Source: Selaginella moellendorffii
Taxonomy: Eukaryota > Streptophyta > Lycopodiopsida > Selaginellales > Selaginellaceae
Direction of reading: 5' to 3'
DNA: 23,335 bases
Assembly (NCBI RefSeq): GCF_000143415.4
Contig: NW_003314289.1
Location: 1,202,652 to 1,225,986 of the forward strand
Shown here: positions 9,742 through 17,130 of the stretch, piece after piece
Numbering within the stretch: the first letter of the stretch is position 1
Layout of the letters: every line of letters starts with the position of its first letter
Notes under the pieces: model-generated
What the model was told of the DNA's origin: nothing
Seen by the model: the letters and a program-made list of their open reading frames with translations, nothing else
Database searches by the model: none
Made by a program: the position numbers and the translations under genes

Positions 9742-9935
9742 CCATCTAAAGCAACCATGGCATGCAACAACTTGAGCAGCATGGCCATGTCCAAGAACCT
9801 TGTCCAACATGCTAGCTCCAAGCACATTGAAGTCCAATTTCACTACATGTGTGGCTAGTCGATGGCAGCACCCATCACCAAGCCATTGGAGCCACACTAG
9901 TTTCAGCTCCTGCATGACAGATTTGGTTTGGTGAG
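9742..9935 (+). pseudogene. Ty1/copia RNase H C-terminal remnant
   Basis: On the plus strand the sequence reads CNNLSSMAMSKN, then VQHASSKHIEVQFHY (compare CDNQSSIALAKNPVFHARTKHIEVHYHF of copia RNase H). After a stop comes ITKPLEPH and FQLLHDRFGLVS (compare the family's DILTKPL...F..LRDRLGLV). It therefore covers the last part of pol, in the opposite orientation to the neighbouring RT remnant at 9127-9690. Two rearranged copia pieces, or an inversion, are implied. Confidence 0.7.
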
Positions 9936-9975
9936 TGACACTCCTCACCAAGTAGAACCCGAGAAAGCACCGTCC

Positions 9976-9980
9976 AAGCA
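9976..9980. repeat. left 5-bp target-site duplication (AAGCA)
   Basis: AAGCA stands immediately before the TG of the TRIM LTR at 9981. The same five bases stand immediately after the outer CA of the gypsy LTR (15402-15406). Five-base duplications are usual for LTR retrotransposon integration. Confidence 0.75.
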
Positions 9981-10084
9981 TGTTAGGCACCAGGTCAGGA
10001 TAATAGGATAAGGAAAGGGCTCTGCAATCAAGTGATCACCCCTTTAGCCAGTTGGCTTAGGGTGTAAGGGATAGGATCCTAACA
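9981..10084 (+). repeat. TRIM left LTR (104 bp)
   Basis: Starts TGTTAGGCACCAGG and ends GGATCCTAACA, with 5-bp inverted tips TGTTA/TAACA. It differs from the right LTR only at 10021-10022 (TC here, CT at 10311-10312), which points to a young insertion. Confidence 0.9.
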
Positions 10085-10085
10085 A

Positions 10086-10097
10086 TGGTATCGGAGC
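10086..10097 (+). other. TRIM primer binding site (tRNA-iMet)
   Basis: TGGTATCGGAGC matches the complement of tRNA-iMet 3' end with one change (CGG for CAG). The likeness goes on beyond the usual 12 bases: CCCAGTTCGATTCTCG resembles the complement of the tRNA T arm. The site lies 1 bp after the LTR. Confidence 0.75.
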
Positions 10098-10259
10098 CCA
10101 GTTCGATTCTCGTGGCTGACGAGTGGGGCAGGAATATTCTGAAGGAATATTCAACATGGTGGATCTAGAGGGAGAACCAAGGTTTGGTAGACCCTAAGAG
10201 AAGGACCATGGTGACCGGATGGTGGCCTAAGTATGATCGCGGACGATCATTCCCTGACG

Positions 10260-10269
10260 AGGGGGAGGA
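10260..10269 (+). other. TRIM polypurine tract
   Basis: AGGGGGAGGA directly precedes the right LTR (TGTTAGG at 10271). It is the same core as the tract at 1861-1870 of the large non-coding element. Confidence 0.75.
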
Positions 10270-10270
10270 T

Positions 10271-10374
10271 TGTTAGGCACCAGGTCAGGATAATAGGATA
10301 AGGAAAGGGCCTTGCAATCAAGTGATCACCCCTTTAGCCAGTTGGCTTAGGGTGTAAGGGATAGGATCCTAACA
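10271..10374 (+). repeat. TRIM right LTR (104 bp)
   Basis: Near-identical to the left LTR (two adjacent differences). It is followed by ATGGTATCGGAG (10375-10386), which repeats the first 12 bases of the TRIM internal region. A second round of the element thus begins and is cut off exactly at the end of the primer-site core. Confidence 0.9.
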
Positions 10375-10386
10375 ATGGTATCGGAG

Positions 10387-10485
10387 TCTCCACAGCTTCG
10401 TCGGCACCATCGTCGGCACCACCATCGATGATAGGATTCCAGCGTTCAGCTTGGTCGGCCATCGCAACCAATCCTCTGATACCAA
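10387..10485 (-). repeat. second copy of gypsy 5' leader (primer site and start of gag)
   Basis: These 99 bases equal 15070-15168, the minus-strand primer site plus the first codons of gag. They lie beyond the gypsy 3' LTR, so on the minus strand the order is LTR, gag-pol, LTR, leader again. Together with the LTR, the duplicated block 10387-10718 equals 15070-15401 with one difference in 332 bp by eye. Confidence 0.88.
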
Positions 10486-10718
10486 TGTTATGATCCGGTG
10501 CAAAAAGACAAAGATCTCGTTGCCCTAGACTATGCTACGCCACCTCTTGAGGTTCCTCACCACCCAACCACCCCCGAGCTACCTCAAAAGCTCCACTGCG
10601 CCGCCGCTCCACTGTGAGCCCTAGGGTAGGTTAAGTCCCTTACCCTAACATGCCTTAATATACCCTTGAGCCTCCCTTTGACCGATGTTGACCACGTAGT
10701 CAAAGCTGGCGCCTAACA
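10486..10718 (-). repeat. gypsy 3' LTR (233 bp)
   Basis: On the minus strand it starts TGTTAGGCGCCAGC and ends GGATCATAACA. It is identical to 15169-15401 except at 10499 (T against C at 15182). Confidence 0.93.
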
Positions 10719-10733
10719 ATTCTTCCCCCCCAA
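10719..10733 (-). other. gypsy polypurine tract
   Basis: On the minus strand TTGGGGGGGAAGAAT directly precedes the 3' LTR. Its G-rich, purine-only core and position fit the plus-strand primer. Confidence 0.8.
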
Positions 10734-10792
10734 CAAAGTCCTTGTCCCAAGGACGAGTTGTACCGGTGATCACCCTTTCTGGGGAATCCTGC

Positions 10793-13720
10793 TCAAGCTC
10801 CTGGCCCATCTTCCACAGCCGTATACATCAAGGAGGCATTGGGCCCGTCACTCCGAGATAGTACACCTTTCAACTGGCTGACATAAAATACCGGATGAAT
10901 TTTCACCCCAGCTGGCAGCCGCACTCGATAAGCCGCTTTACCAATGCGCTCCAGCACTTCATATGGACCAGCATATCGATGGGAGAGTTTATCACTCTTC
11001 CCTATCCGTAAAGGCACCAAGGTGTTCCGCCGCTCACTTGACGGAAAGATCACTCGCACGAAGACGAGATCACCCACCTTATATTCCCGGAATTGGTGAT
11101 GCTCATTAGCAAACTTCTCCGCTCTATCCTGAGCTGCTTGCAAATTCCGTTTGCATACCACCAGAATCTCATCAAGTTCTGTGGCCAGATCAGTTGCCTC
11201 GGAATCAAGCTTTTCTTGAACGTCCTTACTCAAATGCAATCCCAACTCCACCGCTGTTCGAGGATGCCTTCCAAACATCGCAAAGTAAGGACTTAGCTTG
11301 GTTCCACTGTGTTGGCTATTGTTGTAAGCAAATTGCACCAACGGAAGATATAGATCCCACTGTCCTTGCCTTTGACCAATGCTACAACGTAGCATATCCT
11401 CCACCACCTGATTCACACGCTCAGTTTGCCCATCCGTCTGAGGATGATCTCCACTCGAGAGTTTCAAAGTCACTTGCATAGCCTTTGCAAAACTTTTCCA
11501 AAATCCACTGGTGAACTTTGAATCTCGATCACTAATGATGTCCTCCGGCAAACCAAAATCAGGAAAAACCTTCTCCAAGTAAACCGCAGCCAAGTCTGAG
11601 GCAGTGACAGTCTTCCGAAGAGCCAACAACCGCACATACTTCGTCAACCGATCTACTATGACCCATACTTGCTCCTTTTGCCTCTGTGTTCGTGGCAAAC
11701 AAGTGATGAAGTCCATAGAGATACTACACCAACGGCTCTGAGGAATAGGTAAAGGTTGCAAAAGTCCCCCCGACTTCTCCCGTGGCACCTTAACCTGCTG
11801 ACAAAGCTCGCATGATTTACAATACTTGAGGATATCAGCCTTCATATTCCTCCAATAAAAGTTGCGCTTAATCAACTCATACGTCTTCTTCCCCCCAAAA
11901 TGACCGGCCTCTGGACGATCATGATAGTGGAATAAAACTTGAGTAATTAACGCATCCACCCGTGGCAAATAGACACGGCCATTGTAGTAGAGAATCCCAT
12001 CCACCAATGAGAAAGGAGCTTCCATCTGGTCTTGCAAAGAGGCCACCTCAGCATCCTGAGCCTGAGCATGCTCAACCAACTGCCCAAACTCGCTGACCAC
12101 CTTACTCAAATGATGACAAAATCGTGTTCGTAACATCGTCACATGACGAACACGAGATAAAGCATCCGCCACCACATTTGATTTTCCTGGACGATGCTCA
12201 ATAGGAAACTCCCCAAACTCCATGAGTTTGACCATCCAACGAGCTTGCCTAGTGTTCAACTCCTTCTGTGTGAAAAGATACACAAGTGGTTTGTGATCTG
12301 TCAACACCACAAACACTGCACCATAAAGATAGTGCCGCCACGTCCGCAAAGCATGAACAATAGAGAGTAACTCTTGCTCATATGTGGAATAGCGTTGCTC
12401 CGCGGAATTCAAAGTTCGACTCTCATATGCAATAGGCTGTCCCTCTTGCATGAGAACTCCTCCCAGTGCATAACCACTCGCATCGCATGTCACCTCGTAA
12501 GGTTTCGATGGATCAGCAATGCGAAGCACTGGAGCCTCGATCAACAACCGTTTCAGCGCCACAAAACTCTCCTCTTGTGGCGTCTTCCACTCGAATGGCA
12601 CATTCTTGCGTAACAACCGCGTCAATGGAATAGCCACCTCTGCAAACTTATGCTGGAAACGTCGGTAGTAACTAGCCATACCAAGAAAACTGCACAACTC
12701 GGCCACTGTAGTCGGTGTAGGCCAGTTTTCCACCACAGCCACCTTCCTTGGATCCGTCTTGACACCCTTAGATGTCACAATATGGCCTAGATATTCCACC
12801 TCCGACTTTGCAAATTCACATTTGCTCTTCTTCGCATAAAGTTTGCTGTCTCGAAGTAACAAAAGAACCTTGCGCAAATGCACCCTATGCTCCTCCATAT
12901 TCTTGCTAAAAACAAGAATATCGTCCAAGAAAATCTCCACAAACTCATGAAGATAACGCCCAAAGACCTCCGTCATCAACCGAGTAAATGTGGCCGGTGC
13001 ATTCGTCAAACCAAACGGCATAACTGTAAACTCAAAATGTCCGAAGCTTGTGTTGAATGCCGTCTTGGAGATAGATGCATCATCCATTGCAATCTGATGA
13101 TATCCACTCCTCAGATCAATCTTGGTAAACACTCGTGCTTCACCAAGCTTGTCTAGGATATCATCCACACGTGGCATCGGCATCTTGTCCTTCACTGTCT
13201 TCTTGTTTAAAGCACGGTAGTCAATACACATCCGCATTGAACCGTCCTTCTTCTTCACAAGCAAGACCGGAGCACCAAACGGAGACTTACTTGGCTGAAT
13301 AAATCCAAACTCAAGTAACTCCTTGACTTGCCGCTGCACTTCTTGCTCCTCCGCATAACTTAACCGAAATGGACGCCGGTAAATTGGCCGCGTCCCCGGC
13401 TCCAATGTAATCCCATGCTCCACACCTCGTAATGGAGGCAATCCATGAGGAAGTTCAGATGGAAAAACATCAGAAAACTCGTCAAGTACATCCCGTACTG
13501 CTGCTTCTCCCCCACACGTGCCTTGGTCCCCCAAGTCACGAACAAACAGCAAGTAACTTGAAAGTGCTTTTCCATTACGACAAGCCCGCTTCAAAGATGT
13601 AGCAGAGAGCATAACAACTGGTGGTTGAACGCCCTCGCCAAACCACACATCTTTAACGCCACCATACTCCAGCGAGATACGCTTAATGCTCCACTTTATC
13701 TCTGGATCCACCTTCACCAA
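10793..13720 (-). CDS. gypsy pol: protease end, reverse transcriptase, RNase H, integrase
   Basis: 975 codons after the amber stop; residues are counted from the codon after it. The RT domain runs about 125-310, with D202 (FTKIDLRSGYHQI) and FLDD at 264-267 (D266, D267). RNase H runs about 405-525, with D413 (TCDASGYALGG), YEQELL at 447-452, TDHKPL at 474-479 and D519 (VVADALSR). Integrase has a zinc finger (H600/H607, C637 and C640) and a catalytic core with D670 (SMDFITCLP), D731 (SDRDSKF) and E767 (TDGQTERVN), a DD35E spacing. The GPY/F-type module YAGPYEVLERIG is at 916-927. It ends shortly after FYVSQLKG with no chromodomain. All catalytic residues I can check are present. It has no ATG of its own: the frame simply continues from gag through the stop at 13721-13723. 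Confidence 0.93.
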   Translation of the reverse strand: MVKVDPEIKWSIKRISLEYGGVKDVWFGEGVQPPVVMLSATSLKRACRNGKALSSYLLFVRDLGDQGTCGGEAAVRDVLDEFSDVFPSELPHGLPPLRGVEHGITLEPGTRPIYRRPFRLSYAEEQEVQRQVKELLEFGFIQPSKSPFGAPVLLVKKKDGSMRMCIDYRALNKKTVKDKMPMPRVDDILDKLGEARVFTKIDLRSGYHQIAMDDASISKTAFNTSFGHFEFTVMPFGLTNAPATFTRLMTEVFGRYLHEFVEIFLDDILVFSKNMEEHRVHLRKVLLLLRDSKLYAKKSKCEFAKSEVEYLGHIVTSKGVKTDPRKVAVVENWPTPTTVAELCSFLGMASYYRRFQHKFAEVAIPLTRLLRKNVPFEWKTPQEESFVALKRLLIEAPVLRIADPSKPYEVTCDASGYALGGVLMQEGQPIAYESRTLNSAEQRYSTYEQELLSIVHALRTWRHYLYGAVFVVLTDHKPLVYLFTQKELNTRQARWMVKLMEFGEFPIEHRPGKSNVVADALSRVRHVTMLRTRFCHHLSKVVSEFGQLVEHAQAQDAEVASLQDQMEAPFSLVDGILYYNGRVYLPRVDALITQVLFHYHDRPEAGHFGGKKTYELIKRNFYWRNMKADILKYCKSCELCQQVKVPREKSGGLLQPLPIPQSRWCSISMDFITCLPRTQRQKEQVWVIVDRLTKYVRLLALRKTVTASDLAAVYLEKVFPDFGLPEDIISDRDSKFTSGFWKSFAKAMQVTLKLSSGDHPQTDGQTERVNQVVEDMLRCSIGQRQGQWDLYLPLVQFAYNNSQHSGTKLSPYFAMFGRHPRTAVELGLHLSKDVQEKLDSEATDLATELDEILVVCKRNLQAAQDRAEKFANEHHQFREYKVGDLVFVRVIFPSSERRNTLVPLRIGKSDKLSHRYAGPYEVLERIGKAAYRVRLPAGVKIHPVFYVSQLKGVLSRSDGPNASLMYTAVEDGPGA

Positions 13721-15145
13721 CTATGGCATCCCAAGAATGAGATCCACACGATGGATATCCGCGAGATAAAAAGTCTCCACAAGTGTGGTTTTGCCAACCA
13801 ACACTTCCAGCCCCTCGACACAAGCATCGAAATGCTGAGCAGAGGTAGCTGCACCTTCCACTGTGTATGGAAGAACTCCACGTGTGTTCAGGCGATGCTC
13901 CGCAACAAACTTTGCCGCAACAAAGTTGTCATCGCTCCCACTATCCAGTAAAATCCGCACTGGATCACCACGGAACACGCCCTCCAGCATTAAAGCTGAT
14001 TCACGCGTATCCTCAAGCTCCATCTTGTTCCACACACAGTTGAGCTGACGAGCAACGATCGAAAGTCGCTTCCTCCGACCGGAATGGTCGTTCTCCTCCT
14101 CCTCACGCTGCAAAGTTTGCAACTTTTTAGTATCGGACTTACCGTGAGAAGAAGATTGGCCATTCTTCTTGTCCTGCTGCTTGTTCTTCAACTGCGGACA
14201 ATCAGCCTTGTAGTGTCCAAGTTCGCTGCAATGATGACAACCCTGTCTATAATTCTTCACAAAGAACTTCTGCTTCTTGGACCCCTTTGCATCCGAGGTA
14301 GTCACCACCGACTTCAACTTGTGATGCTTGTTCCCATCCTTGTGTCCACGGTGATCATCACGACGATTCTCAACAGAAGGACTCCGCGAACGCTTGCGAG
14401 ACTTGTGCTTGTCATTATCAAGTCGACGAGCCGCATCAAAGAGCTCCTCCAAACTCTTTGTAGGCTGAGAATGACGCAAGTGTTGCCGCATGCTCTCACT
14501 ATGTAGGCCATCAATGAAGTAGGATTTGTTCTGATCTGGATCCTTCGTTGGAACACGACTAATCAAGCGAGTAAGCTTCTCAATATAATCCCCAAGCGTC
14601 ATTTTCCCTTGCTGGAAATGGCGAAGTTCTGTACGAGCATTCTCCACGTCGTAATGAGGGGCAAAACGTAAACGGAAAGTAGCCTCAAACTCATCCATGG
14701 TAGATACTGGTGATTGCTTATCCGCAACACGGGACTCCTCAAGCCAATTCCACCATCGAAGACCCGCATCACGCAAAACCATCGGAATAGCCACTAAAGC
14801 CTCTGCATCTGGAGTTCCTCTAGCAGCCAAAAACTTCTTCACATTGGCTAGCCAAGCAAGACACTCGTCCACACCACCATCACCGGAAAAGGTTGGAATC
14901 TTGAGTCGATCTACCAAAGAAGGCTTACTTGGAGCGCTACCCTGTCCAGCCTCGAGTGCCTCAACACGCCCACGCATGGTATCCATCATGCCATGCATCT
15001 CGTCTTGCATCTCTTGCTGATTTTTATTAAGGGCTCGCAGCTCATGAACCACATCTTGAATGGTCCAAATCTCCACAGCTTCGTCGGCACCATCGTCGGC
15101 ACCACCATCGATGATAGGATTCCAGCGTTCAGCTTGGTCGGCCAT
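13721..15145 (-). CDS. gypsy gag plus protease start, ended by in-frame TAG
   Basis: The first ATG is at 15145 (MADQAERWN...), 11 bp after the primer site. About residues 75-240 form a retrotransposon gag domain (IPTFSGDGGVDECLAWL, then RWWNWLEE and LGDYIEKLTRL). A zinc knuckle CHHCSELGHYKADC (C-X2-C-X4-H-X4-C) is at about 303-316, after a basic stretch. The aspartic protease begins with LLDSGSDDNF (D401-S-G). The frame stops at TAG (13721-13723) right after ILGMP. Related elements usually have a Trp there, so a TGG-to-TAG change is the simplest reading. Programmed readthrough is possible but unproven. Pol follows in the same frame with no gap. Confidence 0.9.
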   Translation of the reverse strand: MADQAERWNPIIDGGADDGADEAVEIWTIQDVVHELRALNKNQQEMQDEMHGMMDTMRGRVEALEAGQGSAPSKPSLVDRLKIPTFSGDGGVDECLAWLANVKKFLAARGTPDAEALVAIPMVLRDAGLRWWNWLEESRVADKQSPVSTMDEFEATFRLRFAPHYDVENARTELRHFQQGKMTLGDYIEKLTRLISRVPTKDPDQNKSYFIDGLHSESMRQHLRHSQPTKSLEELFDAARRLDNDKHKSRKRSRSPSVENRRDDHRGHKDGNKHHKLKSVVTTSDAKGSKKQKFFVKNYRQGCHHCSELGHYKADCPQLKNKQQDKKNGQSSSHGKSDTKKLQTLQREEEENDHSGRRKRLSIVARQLNCVWNKMELEDTRESALMLEGVFRGDPVRILLDSGSDDNFVAAKFVAEHRLNTRGVLPYTVEGAATSAQHFDACVEGLEVLVGKTTLVETFYLADIHRVDLILGMP

Positions 15146-15155
15146 CGCAACCAAT

Positions 15156-15167
15156 CCTCTGATACCA
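15156..15167 (-). other. gypsy primer binding site (tRNA-iMet)
   Basis: On the minus strand TGGTATCAGAGG matches the complement of tRNA-iMet 3' end in 11 of 12 bases and lies 1 bp after the 5' LTR. An identical copy is at 10473-10484, beyond the 3' LTR. Confidence 0.85.
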
Positions 15168-15168
15168 A

Positions 15169-15401
15169 TGTTATGATCCGGCGCAAAAAGACAAAGATCT
15201 CGTTGCCCTAGACTATGCTACGCCACCTCTTGAGGTTCCTCACCACCCAACCACCCCCGAGCTACCTCAAAAGCTCCACTGCGCCGCCGCTCCACTGTGA
15301 GCCCTAGGGTAGGTTAAGTCCCTTACCCTAACATGCCTTAATATACCCTTGAGCCTCCCTTTGACCGATGTTGACCACGTAGTCAAAGCTGGCGCCTAAC
15401 A
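15169..15401 (-). repeat. gypsy 5' LTR (233 bp)
   Basis: TG...CA ends with inverted tips TGTTA/TAACA. On the minus strand a TATATTAA sequence (15339-15346 on plus) is a likely TATA box for the element's transcript. The outer end at 15401 abuts the right AAGCA duplication. Confidence 0.93.
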
Positions 15402-15406
15402 AAGCA
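15402..15406. repeat. right 5-bp target-site duplication (AAGCA)
   Basis: Directly follows the outer end of the gypsy LTR and matches 9976-9980. The host sequence then continues as a hydrolase-like exon. Confidence 0.75.
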
Positions 15407-16570
15407 GCTGCTGCTACCAGATGGGAGGTACATAGCTTACAGAGAGCTAGGGGTCAGTGTAGAAAAATCCAAGCACTCTGGATTAGTGGTACGGGGATTC
15501 ACAGCTTTTAGAGAGACAGGTACCATGTCCTTTTGTGCGCCTTTTCTCTCCAACTTGTGCTAACATATGATTTTTTATGTAGGCATTCCCGGACTGAACG
15601 ATTCTTTGCTGGAACAGTTTCAAGTTCGTCTGATCATATACGACTTGCCGGGATTCGGACTGAGTGATCCTAATCCCAATAGAACATTTAACTCTTCCGC
15701 ACAGGACATGGAACTCATTGCCAACACACTGAGACTCAGCGAGAGGTTTTGGTTGCTGGTACATCCTGGTGGCGGTCCCTATGCGTGGGCAGCATCAGAT
15801 ATATTCCAGAGCGACTATCAGGTGTGATCTCTGCTTTCTGCATTATCTAGAAAGGTAAAAGCCTGAAAGAGTTGATGCGAATTTTTTAACCTGGCTTGTT
15901 TTGCATGCACAGGTGTTGTGATGCTGGCTCCAGTTGGAAACCCGTCTAAGGCCGGGGACGTGAGTGAGATCGAGGAAGATGGAACAGATTCTGAGGAACT
16001 GTTGTCCGGATGGAGGTTCCTAGCACGAGTTCTTGGCATCGGCCGATTTTTTCCCATTCGAAAGGAGTTGAAGAAGAAGATAACAAAGATACACAAAGGA
16101 TTGTATACGACGGTAGCTGACAAGGTAAGGAAAGGACTTTCTGTTTTCAGTTTTCAGCCATGATGCGTGTCTTTCAGGAACAAGTTTTGTTCGAGCAGAG
16201 GGAATTTATAAATTTTTGGGAGCAAAACCTTCGCTACACAGCACCAGACGCAGTCCCGAGAGCAGCAGCAGCGCCTAAACCGCCAGCGGCTGAGAGACGG
16301 AGCCACCCTGATTTTAGCAAGTTTTTCAAGATCAGGCTCAAGTTTCCTTCAGTGCCAGTGCGTCCAGCGTTCCGACTTGTGAAGAGCTTCACAATGTGGT
16401 GGTGGCCGAGACAAACTAAGAAGGAGCCAACGGATGATGCTGCTGTTGCTCCTGATGCTGCCGCCAGCTTTGGAACGCCGTTGCCTCCAAATCTACTGAG
16501 TGAAGCCTTCAAACTCAAGCTCGTCTTAGTCGTGGTGCTGCTGGTGATCTCGCTCTTGGTCCTCAGATAA
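15402..16570 (+). pseudogene. alpha/beta-hydrolase-like gene relic, 5' end displaced by the composite element
   Basis: Four exon pieces can be read: to 15519, 15583-15821, 15913-16124 and 16178-16570. The GT-AG introns are 63, 91 and 53 bp. Exon 1 gives LPDGRYIAYRELGVS and VVRGF (family VVHGF). Exon 2 gives IIYDLPGFGLSDPNPNRTFN and LLVHPGGGPYAWAA, where the nucleophile elbow G-x-S-x-G has Pro for Ser. Just after it a one-base loss shifts the frame: IPERLSG is read one frame over and splices into VVMLAPVGNP of exon 3. Exon 4 starts hydrolase-like (EQREFINFWEQNLR), then becomes an Ala/Pro-rich, basic segment and ends in a hydrophobic stretch (LVLVVVLLVISLLVL) before TAA. The catalytic Asp/His region is absent. 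It is probably inactive as an enzyme. Confidence 0.7.
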
Positions 16571-17130
16571 CGCCCGCACACCTCTCTAGAGCCGAGGTAT
16601 GGTTTAACACCTCTCATTTGTTCGCTTCGCTGTATAAAATATAGATGTCTGACACTCGAGTCTTTGTCCCGTCATCTTTTACGTTTTATCTTTTCTGCTT
16701 GCAGCAGAGACAGACAGACACTGATGCCTCACTCCGAGACAAGAGTCGTATCAGAGGACCAAATTACACCTATGGATTGTTTTAAGCTGTCACCAGAAAG
16801 GTACTTGAACCGCAAGTTAATTTCTCACAGTTCTTTTCCCTTCTGTAGGAGATAACGCAAGAATCTACCGCAAACATAATCTTGACTCGAGGATTGGCGC
16901 GAGACCGTCAGAAGGGATGGTGTTTATAGAGGTCACGACAAGTTTTCTGATCTTTTGTGGCAGGCACGCTGGAGTCGTGGGCCGCTAATTATTTACCCGT
17001 ACAAAAGCCTCTAACTTAGAGACTTCTAAGGTGCCTTAACGAATATCCACCGGCTCGCTGGCATATATCTTCAGAGAACTGGTGTTGTGCCTTGTATTTT
17101 CTGAGCTTCTCTTTTGTGCGAGTAGTAGCC
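16571..17130 (+). promoter_or_regulatory. hydrolase 3' flank and GST upstream region
   Basis: About 560 bp with no gene I can support. Pyrimidine tracts ending in AG at about 16704 (CTGCTTGCAG) and 16850 (CCCTTCTGTAG), preceded by GT sites at about 16597 and 16800, look like small introns. The relic's transcript may therefore continue past the stop. CATATATC at 17062-17069 is a possible TATA box for the GST, about 65 bp before its ATG. Confidence 0.35.

Larger units (their letters stand above)
9981..10374 (+). mobile_element. TRIM-like miniature LTR retrotransposon
   Basis: Two 104-bp LTRs frame a 186-bp internal region with a primer site and a polypurine tract but no coding capacity. These are the defining traits of terminal-repeat retrotransposons in miniature. 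The internal region contains a perfect 7-bp-stem hairpin (ATGATCG at 10233-10239 with CGATCAT at 10244-10250). Its LTR ends match those of the adjoining gypsy element (TGTTAGGC and GGATC-TAACA), suggesting mobilisation by that family's enzymes. Confidence 0.85.
9981..15401. mobile_element. composite retroelement: TRIM joined head-to-head to a Ty3/gypsy element
   Basis: From left to right: TRIM LTR, TRIM internal, TRIM LTR, 12 bp of TRIM primer-site sequence (10375-10386), 99 bp of gypsy 5' leader in antisense (10387-10485), gypsy 3' LTR, pol, gag, primer site, gypsy 5' LTR. The whole 5421-bp block starts TG, ends CA and is flanked by AAGCA on both sides. Neither the TRIM alone nor the gypsy alone has a matching duplication. 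Both outer ends are U3 ends with nearly the same first bases (TGTTAGGCACCAG and TGTTAGGCGCCAG), as one integrase would require. I infer that the chimera formed before or during reverse transcription and integrated once. Confidence 0.7.
10486..15401 (-). mobile_element. Ty3/gypsy LTR retrotransposon, young, nearly intact
   Basis: Two 233-bp LTRs with one difference, a tRNA-iMet primer site, one gag-pol frame interrupted by a single TAG, and a polypurine tract. The order protease, RT, RNase H, integrase is the Ty3/gypsy order. No chromodomain is visible after the integrase GPY/F module. The near-identity of the LTRs indicates a very recent insertion. The single stop could still allow the element to be mobilised by relatives. 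Confidence 0.93.

Noticed and set aside
9682-9990. Minus-strand ORF of about 102 codons before the composite element
   Set aside because: It runs antisense over the copia RNase H remnant and into the TRIM LTR; no protein likeness.
13863-15211. Several plus-strand ORFs of 60-140 codons within the gypsy gag region
   Set aside because: Shadows of the minus-strand gag frame, with no domain likeness.
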